Positions 17,008 to 26,296 of a stretch of 64,000 nucleotides of DNA are shown piece by piece. The position numbers and the translations under genes are program-made. The stretch covers positions 1 to 64,000 of the forward strand of contig LUJN01000042.1 in the NCBI GenBank assembly GCA_001689445.1, written 5' to 3'. The notes beneath the pieces are model-generated. The model searched no databases. It saw only the letters and a list, made by a program, of their open reading frames with translations, and was not told where the DNA came from. The stretch's first letter is position 1. Every line of letters starts with the position of its first letter. The stretch is from Bacteroidales bacterium M3. GTDB lineage: Bacteria; Bacteroidota; Bacteroidia; Bacteroidales; Muribaculaceae.

Positions 17008-18027
17008 TTATCGGATGAGGAACGAGAACTTGTTGATGTTCTTCAACGCCACTCCCGTACCCTTGGCCACAGCCAACAACGGGTCTTCTGCCACGTGGAA
17101 CTGGATGCCGAGCTTGTCGGTCAGACGCTTGTCGAGACCGCGCAACAGTGCGCCGCCGCCGGCAAGCCATATGCCGTTCTTCACGATGTCGGCATACAGT
17201 TCGGGCGGGGTCTGCTCCAATGCGCTAAGCACTGCCGCCTCAATCTTTGACACCGACTTCTCGATGCAGTGGCTGATTTCCTGATAAGAGACAGGCACCT
17301 CCATAGGCAGGGCGGTCATCTGGTTGGGGCCATGGACGATGTAGTCTTCCGGCGGCTCCTGCAGTTCGGTGAGGGCCGAGCCGACCTTCATCTTTATGAG
17401 TTCGGCGGTGCGCTCGCCCACCTTCACGTTGTGGGCACGGCGCATATGCTCCTGAATATCCTCCGTGAGGTCGTCGCCGGCAATCTGTATGCTGCGGTTG
17501 CTGACGATGCCGCCAAGCGATATGACGGCGATTTCGGTCGTCCCGCCGCCTATGTCGACCACCATGTTGCCCTCGGGGGCCTCTACGTCGAGACCGATAC
17601 CGAGAGCGGCAGCCATCGGCTCATATATCATGTAGACGTCACGGCCGCCGGCATGTTCCGACGAGTCGCGGACGGCGCGTATCTCCACCTCGGTCGAGCC
17701 GGAGGGGATGCCTACGACCATGCGCAACGACGGGGAGAACCAGTTGCTCTTGGTACTCGCTTTCTTGACAAGACCGCGTATCATCAGCTCGGCGGCGTTG
17801 AAGTCGGCGATTACACCCTTGCGCAGCGGGCGCACGGTGCGGATATTTTCGTGCTCCTTGCCCTGCATCTGCTGTGCCTCTTTGCCTACGGCGATAAGTT
17901 TGCCGGTCTTGGCTTCCAAGGCGACAATCGACGGCTCGTCGATGACAATCTTGTCATTATGTATAATCAACGTGTTGGCTGTGCCAAGGTCGATTGCTAT
18001 TTCTTTTGTGAATGAGAAAAGTCCCAT
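17008..18027 (-). CDS. mreB: Actin-like cell shape protein MreB
   Basis: The 339-aa protein shows the actin-fold nucleotide motifs: FTKEIAIDLGTANTLI (phosphate 1), MVVDIGGGTTEIAVIS (phosphate 2) and GIWLAGGGALLRGLDKRL (adenosine motif). MreB filaments position the wall-elongation machinery under the inner membrane. The length matches the family. It follows purH by 26 bases, so the shape genes appear to share the purH promoter at 19606-19637. Confidence 0.98.
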   Translation of the reverse strand: MGLFSFTKEIAIDLGTANTLIIHNDKIVIDEPSIVALEAKTGKLIAVGKEAQQMQGKEHENIRTVRPLRKGVIADFNAAELMIRGLVKKASTKSNWFSPSLRMVVGIPSGSTEVEIRAVRDSSEHAGGRDVYMIYEPMAAALGIGLDVEAPEGNMVVDIGGGTTEIAVISLGGIVSNRSIQIAGDDLTEDIQEHMRRAHNVKVGERTAELIKMKVGSALTELQEPPEDYIVHGPNQMTALPMEVPVSYQEISHCIEKSVSKIEAAVLSALEQTPPELYADIVKNGIWLAGGGALLRGLDKRLTDKLGIQFHVAEDPLLAVAKGTGVALKNINKFSFLIR

Positions 18028-18053
18028 CTGTTATATCGGGATATGGGGTTAAA

Positions 18054-19580
18054 TTAGTGTTTGAAGTGGCGCACGCCGGTTATCACCATCGCGATGCCGT
18101 TGTTGTCGCAGTATTCGACCGTCTCGTTGTCGCGGATGGAGCCGCCGGGCTGTATCACGGCGTCAATGCCTGCCTCGTGGGCTATCTCCACGCAGTCGGC
18201 AAAGGGGAAGAATGCGTCAGATGCCATCACCGCGCCATTGAGGTCGAAGTCAAACGAGCGTGCCTTGGCGATTGCCTGACGCAGGGCGTCGACGCGCGAT
18301 GTCTGTCCGATGCCGCTGGCGTAGAGCTGTCCGTTCTTGGCAAGGACGATGGCGTTGCTCTTGCTGTGCTTTACAATCTTGTTGGCGAACAGGAGGTCTT
18401 TCACTTGCTCGGGGGTGACATCCTTCTTTGTCGCGAGGGTAAGATCCTCGGGTGTCTCCACCTTGAGGTCGCGCTCCTGGGCGAGTGCGCCGTTGAGGCA
18501 GGAGCGGAACTGCATCTTGGTGTCGTTGCCTGTGTGCTGCACGAGGATGATGCGGTTTTTCTTCTGCTTCAATATCGTGAGAGCCTCCTCGTCATATGCG
18601 GGGGCGATGATTACCTCAAAGAATATCTTGTTGACCTCCTCGGCTGTGGCTGCGTCCACAGTGCCGTTGGTGATGAGCACGCCGCCGAATGCCGACACGG
18701 GGTCGCCGGCGAGAGCGTCGGCCCATGCCTCGGCGATAGTGGGGCGTGTGGCGAGGCCACAGGCGTTGTTGTGCTTGAGCACGGCAAATGTCGGCTCGGA
18801 GAACTCGGCGATGAGCGACACGGCGGCGTCGATGTCGAGCAGGTTGTTGTAGGAGATTTCCTTGCCGTGGAGCTGGGTGAACATCTTCTCGAAGTCGCCG
18901 AAGAAGTAGCCCTTCTGATGGGGATTCTCGCCGTAGCGCATCACCTTGGCGCTGTCGATGGCCACGCGCAGTGCCGTAGGCTCACCCTCGCTGTCAAAGT
19001 AGTTGAATATGGCGCTGTCATACTCCGATGATACGGCAAATGCCTCCTTGGCAAAGAAGCGGCGTTCGGCGAGGTCGCTCTGCGCGCCGTTCTTCTTCAG
19101 CATCTCGGCGAGAGGGGCGTACTGTGCCTTGGATGCCACAATGATGACATCGTTATAGTTCTTGGCAGCAGCGCGTATGAGCGATATGCCGCCTATGTCG
19201 ATTTTCTCGATTATATCTGCGTGGGATGCTCCCGAAGCCACCGTTGCGGTGAAAGGGTAGAGGTCTACAATCACCAGGTCGATGGAGGGTATCTCGTATT
19301 GTGCGGTCTGCTGTTGGTCGGTCTCGTTGTCGCGGCGGTTGAGGATACCGCCGAATACCTTGGGATGAAGGGTCTTGACACGGCCCCCGAGTATCGAGGG
19401 GTAGCCGGTGAGGTCTTCAACCGCCTCACACTCGTAGCCGAGGCTCTCGATAAAGGAGCGGGTGCCTCCTGTTGAAAGGAATTTAACACCGTCCTTGTGG
19501 AGCATAGCAAGGATTTCATCAAGACCGTCCTTATGATAGACTGAAACTAAAGCTGTTTTGATTTTCTTTATATCCGCCAT
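18054..19580 (-). CDS. purH: Bifunctional AICAR formyltransferase/IMP cyclohydrolase
   Basis: The 508-aa enzyme performs the last two steps of de novo IMP synthesis. The N-terminal MGS-like domain has KFLSTGGTRSFIESLGY and VKTLHPKVFGGIL. The C-terminal transformylase domain has MRYGENPHQKGYFFG, the catalytic Lys-His pair in VLKHNNACGLA, and MASDAFFPFADCVE. The length is standard. Its place at the head of the mreBCD-mrdA-rodA run is a Bacteroidales hallmark. Confidence 0.98.
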   Translation of the reverse strand: MADIKKIKTALVSVYHKDGLDEILAMLHKDGVKFLSTGGTRSFIESLGYECEAVEDLTGYPSILGGRVKTLHPKVFGGILNRRDNETDQQQTAQYEIPSIDLVIVDLYPFTATVASGASHADIIEKIDIGGISLIRAAAKNYNDVIIVASKAQYAPLAEMLKKNGAQSDLAERRFFAKEAFAVSSEYDSAIFNYFDSEGEPTALRVAIDSAKVMRYGENPHQKGYFFGDFEKMFTQLHGKEISYNNLLDIDAAVSLIAEFSEPTFAVLKHNNACGLATRPTIAEAWADALAGDPVSAFGGVLITNGTVDAATAEEVNKIFFEVIIAPAYDEEALTILKQKKNRIILVQHTGNDTKMQFRSCLNGALAQERDLKVETPEDLTLATKKDVTPEQVKDLLFANKIVKHSKSNAIVLAKNGQLYASGIGQTSRVDALRQAIAKARSFDFDLNGAVMASDAFFPFADCVEIAHEAGIDAVIQPGGSIRDNETVEYCDNNGIAMVITGVRHFKH

Positions 19581-19605
19581 TCTTGTATATGTTTGCTTTG
19601 GAGTG

Positions 19606-19637
19606 CAAAATTATTAAAAATCCTCGTACCGCTCAAA
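19606..19637 (-). promoter_or_regulatory. Promoter of the purH-mre-mrd operon
   Basis: Leftward, TTTG (19637-19634) and TAATTTTG (19613-19606) are 20 bases apart. The ATG of purH at 19580 leaves a leader of about 20 bases. Both boxes are exact matches to the Bacteroidetes consensus. Confidence 0.7.
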
Positions 19638-19700
19638 TGATATGGGATATAATTGAGAAAAAAATCGCTGATAGATGGCATAATAAATCTAAACGGGGCT

Positions 19701-19739
19701 GTTTGGCCGACAGGCCGAACCACCACCCCTCCAAGGGTG
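19701..19739 (+). promoter_or_regulatory. Two small hairpins in the flavodoxin leader
   Basis: GTTTGGCC (19701-19708) pairs with GGCCGAAC (19713-19720) around a four-base loop, with one G-U pair. CACCC (19724-19728) pairs with GGGTG (19735-19739). They are in tandem, 30 bases before the flavodoxin ATG. No T-run follows, so they may shape the 5' leader or bind a regulator. No plus-strand promoter was recognised in the gap. Confidence 0.4.
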
Positions 19740-19769
19740 TTATAGATATAGATTATAAAGACAGTAAAT

Positions 19770-20270
19770 ATGAAAAAGATTGGTATATTCTATGGGTCTT
19801 CAACCGGCACGACGGCCGATATAGCTTCGCGTATCGCAAAGTACCTCAATGTCGCCGCCGATGACATTCATGATGTAGCCAAGTCGGCCCCGTCGGATGT
19901 CGCCCCTTATGACGTGCTGGTTTTCGGCACAAGCACATGGGGTGCGGGCGAGTTGCAGGACGACTGGTATGATTTTCTCGATGGCATCGCTGTCCTCGAC
20001 CTTAAGGATAAGGAGATAGCCCTCTTCGGTTGCGGCGACGAGACGATGAGCGACACTTTCTGCGGTGGCGTGGGTGAGCTTCACAAGCGCCTTGAGGGCA
20101 CGGGCGCACGGTTTATCGCCCCGTTCCCCGCCGATGTTTACGATTTTCAGGAGTCTCCGGCATGTGACGGCAACACCTGCATCGGCCTCCTCCTCGACGA
20201 GGTGAATGCCTCCGAAAAGACCGAGCCGCGCCTACGGGAGTGGACCGAGCTTCTACTGAAAGAGGCGTAA
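19770..20270 (+). CDS. fldA: Flavodoxin
   Basis: The 166-aa protein begins MKKIGIFYGSSTGTTADIA, with the FMN phosphate loop SSTGTT at residues 10-15. It also has VFGTSTWGAGELQDDWYDF, which packs on the flavin, and the FGCGDETMSDTFCGGVGELH region. It is the long-chain type, with the extra loop around residues 120-145. It is a cytoplasmic one-electron carrier that can replace ferredoxin when iron is scarce. It stands alone, divergent from purH, with a clean terminator at 20345-20371. Confidence 0.96.
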   Translation: MKKIGIFYGSSTGTTADIASRIAKYLNVAADDIHDVAKSAPSDVAPYDVLVFGTSTWGAGELQDDWYDFLDGIAVLDLKDKEIALFGCGDETMSDTFCGGVGELHKRLEGTGARFIAPFPADVYDFQESPACDGNTCIGLLLDEVNASEKTEPRLREWTELLLKEA

Positions 20271-20344
20271 CGTATTGGAACACATATTTGTCTCCCGATA
20301 CGAAAAAGTGGAAGTATCGAAGTAAGACGATGGATAAATATTAA

Positions 20345-20371
20345 GGGCGATTGCAGGATATGCAATCGCCC
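20345..20371 (+). terminator. Terminator of the flavodoxin gene
   Basis: GGGCGATTGCA (20345-20355) and TGCAATCGCCC (20361-20371) form a perfect 11-base stem with a five-base loop, followed by TGTTTAT. It lies 75 bases after the flavodoxin stop. Confidence 0.85.
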
Positions 20372-20378
20372 TGTTTAT

Positions 20379-20399
20379 GTAGGCACGCCGCGTGCCTAC
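20379..20399. repeat. REP-like palindrome (copy B)
   Basis: GTAGGCACGC-C-GCGTGCCTAC is a near-perfect 21-base palindrome between the flavodoxin terminator and the peptidase stop codon. Read leftward it also follows the peptidase gene and could help to end its transcript. It shares GGCACGCCGCGT with copy A at 279-298. Confidence 0.55.
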
Positions 20400-20412
20400 T
20401 TTTGTGGTTTTC

Positions 20413-22422
20413 TTATTTTGTCAGGGGGGAGTAGTCGCGGGAGTAGCGGAGCATCTGGGGGATGTAGTCCTCGTTGTAGGAGACCTCGATGTCGATGATT
20501 TCGTCGTCGGTGTTGCGGATGGGGGTGTACACGGGGTTGACGAAGCCCTTGTAGGGGGCGATGTTGAGGTGGGCGTAGCGGTCGAGCACTTCACGATGGA
20601 GCGCGGGGTCAATCTTGACGGCATAGGTCTCCACAAGGTCGCGCCCGGCCTCGTAGTCTCCCTCGCTCTTGACACGCTGCACTTCGTGGAGCAGCTGCCC
20701 GAACAGGTCGCGGAGCTTGGCATAGTCATTGATGCGGATAAAACGCTTGCCGTCGCGCGTCACGTATTCAATCACGTTGTCTTTCTTGCCGTGTTCGTAT
20801 GCCCACTCGGCTATCAGCTTGCGGTTGCGCATATGCGCCTCTTCAACATCCTTGCCCGGCTCGATGCGCATGAGCTGGGTCATCAATCCATTGAGGATAT
20901 ATTTGTAGTAGGATGCCTTGTAGGCGTCGGGGCTGTCGAGCAGCCCGAGTTCCACGAGCTTGGGGTCGGCAAGATAGTATAGGGCAAAGAGGTCGGCACG
21001 GGCCTCCTCAAGGGTCGCGCTGTGGGCCTTGAGGGCATTGGGGTCTACGCCGGGAAGTATCTGTCCCGAGCCGTGACCGAGGCACTCGTGGAGGTCGGTG
21101 TGGAGATTGTCAGTGATAAAGAGGTACTTGTCGAGCAACTGCCGTGTCTCGTCGTCGATGACAAACTCCTCGTTGAAGCCGCTTCCCTGCGATGCCTTGT
21201 CGTAGGCGTCGGTGATATTTTCCAACGTCACACTCTTTGAGCCGTGGGAGGCACGTATCCAGTTTGAGTTTGGCAGATTTATGCCGATGGGGGTAGCGGG
21301 GTATGAGTCGCCCGCGAGGATTGCAGCGGTGATTACTTTGGCTGTAACCCCCTTGACGTGGGGCTTGCGGAAGCGCGGGTCGACAGGCGAGTGGTCCTCA
21401 AACCATTGTGCATTGCCGCTCAACACCTCGGTGCGGTGGGATGCCTCAAGATTCTTGAAGTTGACAATCGACTCCCATGCGCCGGTCATGCCGAGCGGGT
21501 CGCCGTAGTCCTCGATGAAGCCGTTGATGAAGTCGACCTGCGATGCCGTGTCGTCGACCCACATTATCGAATACTCGTCAAAGTCGCGGAGGTCGCCGGT
21601 GTTGTAATACTCGATGAGCTTGCGGATGACTTCACGCTGCGCAGGGTTCTCGGCATATTGCGATGCCTTGTCGAGGGATGCCACGATGCGCTCTATCGCA
21701 GGTGAGTACAGGCCGCCCACCTTGTATACCTCCTCCTTGACAACGCCATCGCGCTTGACGAGGCGCGAGTTAAGCCCGTAGGAGATGGGGGTGAGGTCGG
21801 TTGTGTCCTTTATCGCGGCATAATATGCCTCGACCTCGGGTTGAGTCACTCCATCGTACAGGTTGCAAGCCGAGGTGATGATGAGATCTTCGCCCTCTGC
21901 TTGGTTGACGCGCTTGGGCATCACTGTGGGGTCGAAGATGACCTCAAGCAGCGTGTCGAGATCGGCGGGACGCGTGTCGGCGGGGAGAGCGGCAACCTGC
22001 GCGGCGAGGTAGTCACGGGAAAACCCGGGGAGAAACTTGTCCATCGAGTAGTGGTGATGTATGCCATTGGCAAATGAAATCTGCTTCAGGTATTTCTCCA
22101 GGGCCTTGAAGTCGTCGCCGGAGCGGTCGGTGGCTTCGTTGGTGTAGACATTCTCAATCAGCGAACGGATGGCAAGATTGTATTTGCCGTTCTGGTCCCA
22201 CAGGATGTCACGCCCTGCGAGGGCCGCCTCGGTGAGATAGTATATCAGTTTTTTTTGGTCGAGTGACAGTTGCTCAAAACCGGGCACCTGATAGCGGAGA
22301 ACCTCGATGTCGGCAAAACGGTCAACGACGTAGTTGAAATCTTTTGTATCCTTTGCCATTGCGGTGGTAGATAGCGTGATGGCGGCCAATGCTCCTGCCA
22401 TCACTTGTTTGTAATTGCTCAT
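20413..22422 (-). CDS. Dipeptidyl peptidase III (peptidase family M49)
   Basis: The 669-aa zinc peptidase releases dipeptides from the N-terminus of peptides. The M49 motifs are present: HECLGH at residues 445-450 and EEARAD at 472-477. The Cys within the metal motif is a feature of Bacteroides members. An N-terminal hydrophobic stretch (VMAGALAAITLSTTAMA, about 7-23) looks like a signal peptide, so the enzyme may work in the periplasm, unlike the cytosolic eukaryotic form. The frame is open for 26 codons upstream, but the signal peptide begins at this Met. It is the last gene of the dxr operon. Confidence 0.95.
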   Translation of the reverse strand: MSNYKQVMAGALAAITLSTTAMAKDTKDFNYVVDRFADIEVLRYQVPGFEQLSLDQKKLIYYLTEAALAGRDILWDQNGKYNLAIRSLIENVYTNEATDRSGDDFKALEKYLKQISFANGIHHHYSMDKFLPGFSRDYLAAQVAALPADTRPADLDTLLEVIFDPTVMPKRVNQAEGEDLIITSACNLYDGVTQPEVEAYYAAIKDTTDLTPISYGLNSRLVKRDGVVKEEVYKVGGLYSPAIERIVASLDKASQYAENPAQREVIRKLIEYYNTGDLRDFDEYSIMWVDDTASQVDFINGFIEDYGDPLGMTGAWESIVNFKNLEASHRTEVLSGNAQWFEDHSPVDPRFRKPHVKGVTAKVITAAILAGDSYPATPIGINLPNSNWIRASHGSKSVTLENITDAYDKASQGSGFNEEFVIDDETRQLLDKYLFITDNLHTDLHECLGHGSGQILPGVDPNALKAHSATLEEARADLFALYYLADPKLVELGLLDSPDAYKASYYKYILNGLMTQLMRIEPGKDVEEAHMRNRKLIAEWAYEHGKKDNVIEYVTRDGKRFIRINDYAKLRDLFGQLLHEVQRVKSEGDYEAGRDLVETYAVKIDPALHREVLDRYAHLNIAPYKGFVNPVYTPIRNTDDEIIDIEVSYNEDYIPQMLRYSRDYSPLTK

Positions 22423-22462
22423 ATGGATAGTGTTATGCGGGTTTTCATGGGTGGATATACCG

Positions 22463-23647
22463 TTATTCCACGTACAGGATAAGCCCCTTGAGGTATTCAC
22501 CCTCGGGGTGATAGATGTTGACGGGATGGTCGGCTGGCTGTGTCAGCTGGTGGAGTATGCGCACGCGGCGTCGCGACTGGGCGGCAGCCGAGAAGACGGC
22601 GAGTCGGAACTGCTCGCGACTTACGGCCTGGGAACAGGAGAAGGTAAACAGCACTCCGCCGGGGGCAATCTTCTCAAATGCGCGGGCATTGAGCTTCTGA
22701 TAACCGCGCAGGGCATTTTTCAGAGCCGAGCGATGCTTGGCAAACGCGGGCGGGTCGAGCACGATGAGGTCATATTCGCCCGCCTCCATCGCGTCGAGAT
22801 ACTTGAACGCATCCTCTGCGACGGCCTTGTGGCGCGGGTCGCCGGGGAAATTAAGCTCCACGTTGGCCTCGGTGAGCGCAACAGCCTTTGCCGAGCTGTC
22901 GACCGACACCACACGCTCCGCGCCGCCGCGCATGGCATAGAACGAGAAGCCGCCCGTGTAGCAGAACATGTTGAGCACGCGCCGTCCCCGGGCATATTTT
23001 TCAAGAAGGGCGCGGTTGTCGCGCTGATCGACAAAAAATCCCGTTTTTTGCCCCTTGAGCCAGTCGGAATGGAACCGCAGGCCGTTTTCCATAGCCACGT
23101 TGGTCGAGAACGAGCCTATGATATAGTCGTTCTGCGGGTCAAGATGGGCCTTGTAGGGTAGAGTGGTTTCCGACTTGTAGTAGACATTCTTCACCGGCGA
23201 GCCGTCGAGCGAGACAAGTGCCTCGGCGATGATATCACGGGCAAAGTGCATACCCGGAGAATGGGCCTGTACGACCGCCGTGTCACCGTAAAGGTCCACC
23301 ACGAGGCCGGGGAGGAAGTCACCCTCACCATGTACGAGGCGCAGGGCATTGTTGTCGGGGCGTATCAGGCCGAGTGCCCTGCGCAGTGTAAGGGCATTCT
23401 GCAACCGTCCCACATAGAAGTCGCGGTCAATGACGGCATCGCCCCATTCGAGGATGCGCACGGCTATGCTGCCTATCTGGAAGTGTCCGACACCTATGAG
23501 GCGACCGTCGGACGCCTTGACGCTCACGATGTCGCCCTCCTCGATGTCGCGTGGCTGACGGGCTATCGCGCCCGAGAACACCCAGGGATGGAATCGGTCG
23601 AGCGATTCCTCCTTGCCATGCTTCAGGATTATATCGGGATATTGCAT
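22463..23647 (-). CDS. RlmI-type class I SAM-dependent rRNA methyltransferase
   Basis: The 394-aa protein has an N-terminal PUA-like domain (about 1-75, with FHPWVFSGAI), a middle domain with VKNVYYKSE, and a Rossmann methyltransferase domain with VLNMFCYTGGFSFYAMRGG for SAM binding, DLIVLDPPAFAKHRS and FTFSCSQAVS. This order matches RlmI, which makes 5-methylcytosine at position 1962 of 23S rRNA in E. coli; the exact target here is inferred. It lies 6 bases after the M50 protease gene. Confidence 0.92.
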   Translation of the reverse strand: MQYPDIILKHGKEESLDRFHPWVFSGAIARQPRDIEEGDIVSVKASDGRLIGVGHFQIGSIAVRILEWGDAVIDRDFYVGRLQNALTLRRALGLIRPDNNALRLVHGEGDFLPGLVVDLYGDTAVVQAHSPGMHFARDIIAEALVSLDGSPVKNVYYKSETTLPYKAHLDPQNDYIIGSFSTNVAMENGLRFHSDWLKGQKTGFFVDQRDNRALLEKYARGRRVLNMFCYTGGFSFYAMRGGAERVVSVDSSAKAVALTEANVELNFPGDPRHKAVAEDAFKYLDAMEAGEYDLIVLDPPAFAKHRSALKNALRGYQKLNARAFEKIAPGGVLFTFSCSQAVSREQFRLAVFSAAAQSRRRVRILHQLTQPADHPVNIYHPEGEYLKGLILYVE

Positions 23648-23653
23648 AAAAGT

Positions 23654-25024
23654 CTATTTGAAGAAGAAACGGAAGATGTCGTTGCCGTTGGCATAAAGCA
23701 GCAGGATGATGAGGAACGCCATGCCGGCCATCTGGGCATATTCCATCACCTTGTCGCTTAGCTTGCGGCGCGTGATTATCTCATAGAGCAGGAACATCAC
23801 GTGACCGCCATCGAGTGCCGGGATGGGGATGATGTTCATGAATGCGAGGGCTACGGAGAGGAACGCGGTGATTTCCCAGAACGAGAGCCAGTTCCATTTC
23901 TCGGGGAAGATGCTCCCTATCGCGCCAAATCCGCCGAGGCTTTGCGCACCCTCCTTGGTGAACACATATTTCATCGACCCGACGTAGTTTGACAGCATCT
24001 GCGTGCCGAGTTGCCATCCTTTGGGGAACGATTGGAAAAATCCGTACTGTGTCGAGACGGTGGGGTATATGTCGGTTATCGGTTGTAGCTGGATACCTAT
24101 TTTCCCGGCATCGTCGGGGGTGACTTTGACGGCTATCTCCTTGCCTTGGCGTATGACCCCGAGCGACACCTCGCGCCCGGCAGCGGCGTGCAGGGCCTCG
24201 GTAAACTCGGTGAACGACGGGGTGGATAGGCTGTCGACGCTGACGATGCGGTCGCCGTTGGTGAGTCCCGCGTCGATGGAGGTCTTGCTCACGGCCGATG
24301 CCACGACCACGGGCATACGGTAGGTGACAAACGGCATCCCGGTGGTGTCCTTGTCGAGCTGCAGGACGAAGTTTTCGGGAATCGCCACCGCCACGGTGTC
24401 CTTGCCGCGCAATACCGACACGCTTCGTGCCTCGGCCATCTCAAGTAGGAACTGCCCCGAGGCGTCGAGCTTCTTGCCATCGGCAGTGAGGAGTATGTCG
24501 CCATCTCGGAAACCGACGCTCTTTGCGGTGTCGTTGAAAGCCATGCCGGCATATGCCTTGTCGAGCGGAATATGTTTCTCCCCCCACCAGAACGCGATTC
24601 CCGCGTAGATGAGGATGGCGAGGATGAAGTTGAACAGCACGCCGCCTATCATCACGAGCAGACGCTGGTAGGCAGGCTTGGAGCGGAACTCCCACGGCTG
24701 GGCCGGCTTGGCAAGCTGCTCCTTGTCCATCGACTCGTCAATCATGCCGGCAATTTTCACATACCCGCCGAGGGGCACCCAGCCGATGCCGTATTCCGTG
24801 TCGCGCCACGTGGCACGCTCGGTGCCGTCGGGGTTAAGGCGCGGTTTGTCAGCTTTCTTGGGCTTGTACTTGAACAGGGAGAACCACGGGTTGAAGAAAA
24901 GGTAGAATTTTTCCACCTTGATGCCGAATATGCGGGCAAATACATAGTGCCCGAACTCATGTATGATCACCAGGAAGGCGAGGGCTACTATGAGTTGGGC
25001 GGCTTTGATGAGAAATGTTTCCAT
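23654..25024 (-). CDS. rseP: RIP metalloprotease RseP (site-2 protease, M50)
   Basis: The 456-aa inner-membrane protease has the zinc motif HEFGH at residues 22-26 in the first helix and NIIPIPALDGGHV (NxxPxxxxDG type) near residue 400. Two PDZ-like domains lie between, with VGFRDGDILLTADG and GLTNGDRIVSVDS. It cleaves substrates within the membrane, typically anti-sigma factors or leftover signal peptides. It is encoded between dxr and the methyltransferase; dxr-rseP neighbourhood is common in bacteria. Confidence 0.96.
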   Translation of the reverse strand: METFLIKAAQLIVALAFLVIIHEFGHYVFARIFGIKVEKFYLFFNPWFSLFKYKPKKADKPRLNPDGTERATWRDTEYGIGWVPLGGYVKIAGMIDESMDKEQLAKPAQPWEFRSKPAYQRLLVMIGGVLFNFILAILIYAGIAFWWGEKHIPLDKAYAGMAFNDTAKSVGFRDGDILLTADGKKLDASGQFLLEMAEARSVSVLRGKDTVAVAIPENFVLQLDKDTTGMPFVTYRMPVVVASAVSKTSIDAGLTNGDRIVSVDSLSTPSFTEFTEALHAAAGREVSLGVIRQGKEIAVKVTPDDAGKIGIQLQPITDIYPTVSTQYGFFQSFPKGWQLGTQMLSNYVGSMKYVFTKEGAQSLGGFGAIGSIFPEKWNWLSFWEITAFLSVALAFMNIIPIPALDGGHVMFLLYEIITRRKLSDKVMEYAQMAGMAFLIILLLYANGNDIFRFFFK

Positions 25025-25041
25025 TAAAGAATAATAGGGGT

Positions 25042-26205
25042 CTATTGTTTGTTGATGAGTTCCCCGGCTATTGCACGGGCGGCCTCGTTGGTGTTTACAT
25101 AATCCTCATAGTCGGGGGCGGCTATGAACGACACACGGTCGAGCGTGTCGATGATGACGCGGTAGATGTCGAGAAACGGCAGGCGTCCCTCGCGGAACGC
25201 CGCGTTGGCAATCTCGTTGGCGGCGTTTATGACACAGGCCGTGTTGCCTCCGCGACGCAGTGCCTCGTAAGCGAGGTTGAGCATCGGGAAGCGCTCGGGG
25301 TCGGGTGCCTCGAACGTTAGGCTGGCATAGTCGGCGAGGGATAGCTCACGGCGGTTGGACGGCAGACGCTCGGTGTCTCCAAGTGCGTACCGTATCGGCA
25401 GGTGCATGTCGGGGACGCCAAGCTGTGCCTTTATCGCCCCGTCGGTAAACTCCACCATCGAGTGAATTATTGACTGTGGATGCACCACCGCCTCGATGTC
25501 GGCAGGCTGAACGCCAAACAACCATCGGGCCTCGATAATCTCAAATGCCTTGTTGAGCATCGTGGCCGAGTCTATCGTAATCTTTGCACCCATAGCCCAA
25601 TTGGGATGGGCAAGCGCATCAGCTACGGTGACATGTCGCAGCTGCTCGTGGGTAAAGCGGCGGAACGGGCCTCCAGAGGCAGTGATGATGAGCCGCTTTA
25701 CCGATTCGGGACGCTCGCCGACAAGGCACTGGTAGATGGCAGAGTGTTCCGAGTCGACGGGTATTATGGTGGACTTTGAGTGACGCAGCGACTCGGTGAC
25801 GAGCTCGCCTGCCACCACGAGTGTCTCTTTATTGGCAAGGGCTATCTGCTTCCCGGCCTTGATGGCGCAAAGCGTCGGTGCCAGGCCGCTGTAGCCTACG
25901 GTGGCGGTCACCACGGTGTCCACGTCTTCTCGCGACATGGCGTCGCAGATGGCGTTTACACCCGCCGCCACCTCTATTCCCTCGGGTGAGAGGGTTTCCG
26001 AAAGTTTACGGTAGTGGCGCGTGTCGGCGATGATGACAAGATGGGGACGGTATTTCAACGCCTGCTCTATGAGCAGGTCAACGTTGCTTCCGGCCACAAG
26101 CACTGTAGCCTCGAAGCGGTCGGGGTAGTCGGATATTATATCGAGTGTCTGCGTCCCGATTGAGCCGGTGCTACCGAGTATGGCAATCTTCTTTTTTGCA
26201 GTCAC
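25042..26205 (-). CDS. dxr: 1-deoxy-D-xylulose 5-phosphate reductoisomerase
   Basis: The 387-aa enzyme makes 2-C-methyl-D-erythritol 4-phosphate in the MEP route to isoprenoids, which also supplies the lipid carrier used by wall and capsule synthesis. Signatures: KIAILGSTGSIGTQTLDII for NADPH, VDSEHSAIYQCL for metal and substrate, ITASGGPFRRF, and HPNWAMGAKITIDSATM. The length is typical. It is the first gene of the leftward dxr-rseP-rlmI-DPP III run. Confidence 0.98.
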   Translation of the reverse strand: MTAKKKIAILGSTGSIGTQTLDIISDYPDRFEATVLVAGSNVDLLIEQALKYRPHLVIIADTRHYRKLSETLSPEGIEVAAGVNAICDAMSREDVDTVVTATVGYSGLAPTLCAIKAGKQIALANKETLVVAGELVTESLRHSKSTIIPVDSEHSAIYQCLVGERPESVKRLIITASGGPFRRFTHEQLRHVTVADALAHPNWAMGAKITIDSATMLNKAFEIIEARWLFGVQPADIEAVVHPQSIIHSMVEFTDGAIKAQLGVPDMHLPIRYALGDTERLPSNRRELSLADYASLTFEAPDPERFPMLNLAYEALRRGGNTACVINAANEIANAAFREGRLPFLDIYRVIIDTLDRVSFIAAPDYEDYVNTNEAARAIAGELINKQ

Positions 26206-26246
26206 GTATAGGTCGTTTATGTGATAACGGTTACGGTATTCAGATG

Positions 26247-26277
26247 CAAATTTAGCTCTTTTCCCCCGATGGATAAA
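26247..26277 (-). promoter_or_regulatory. Promoter of the dxr operon
   Basis: Leftward, TTTA (26277-26274) and TAAATTTG (26254-26247) are 19 bases apart. The -7 box is exact, the -33 box has three of four bases. The dxr ATG is at 26205. Confidence 0.55.
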
Positions 26278-26296
26278 GAATCACTCCCTTAAATTT

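Noticed and set aside
18012..19031. Long open frame (339 codons) on the plus strand opposite purH
   Set aside because: It is antisense to a clear purH gene, has His/Leu/Val-rich low-complexity composition typical of a reverse-frame shadow, and no family motif.
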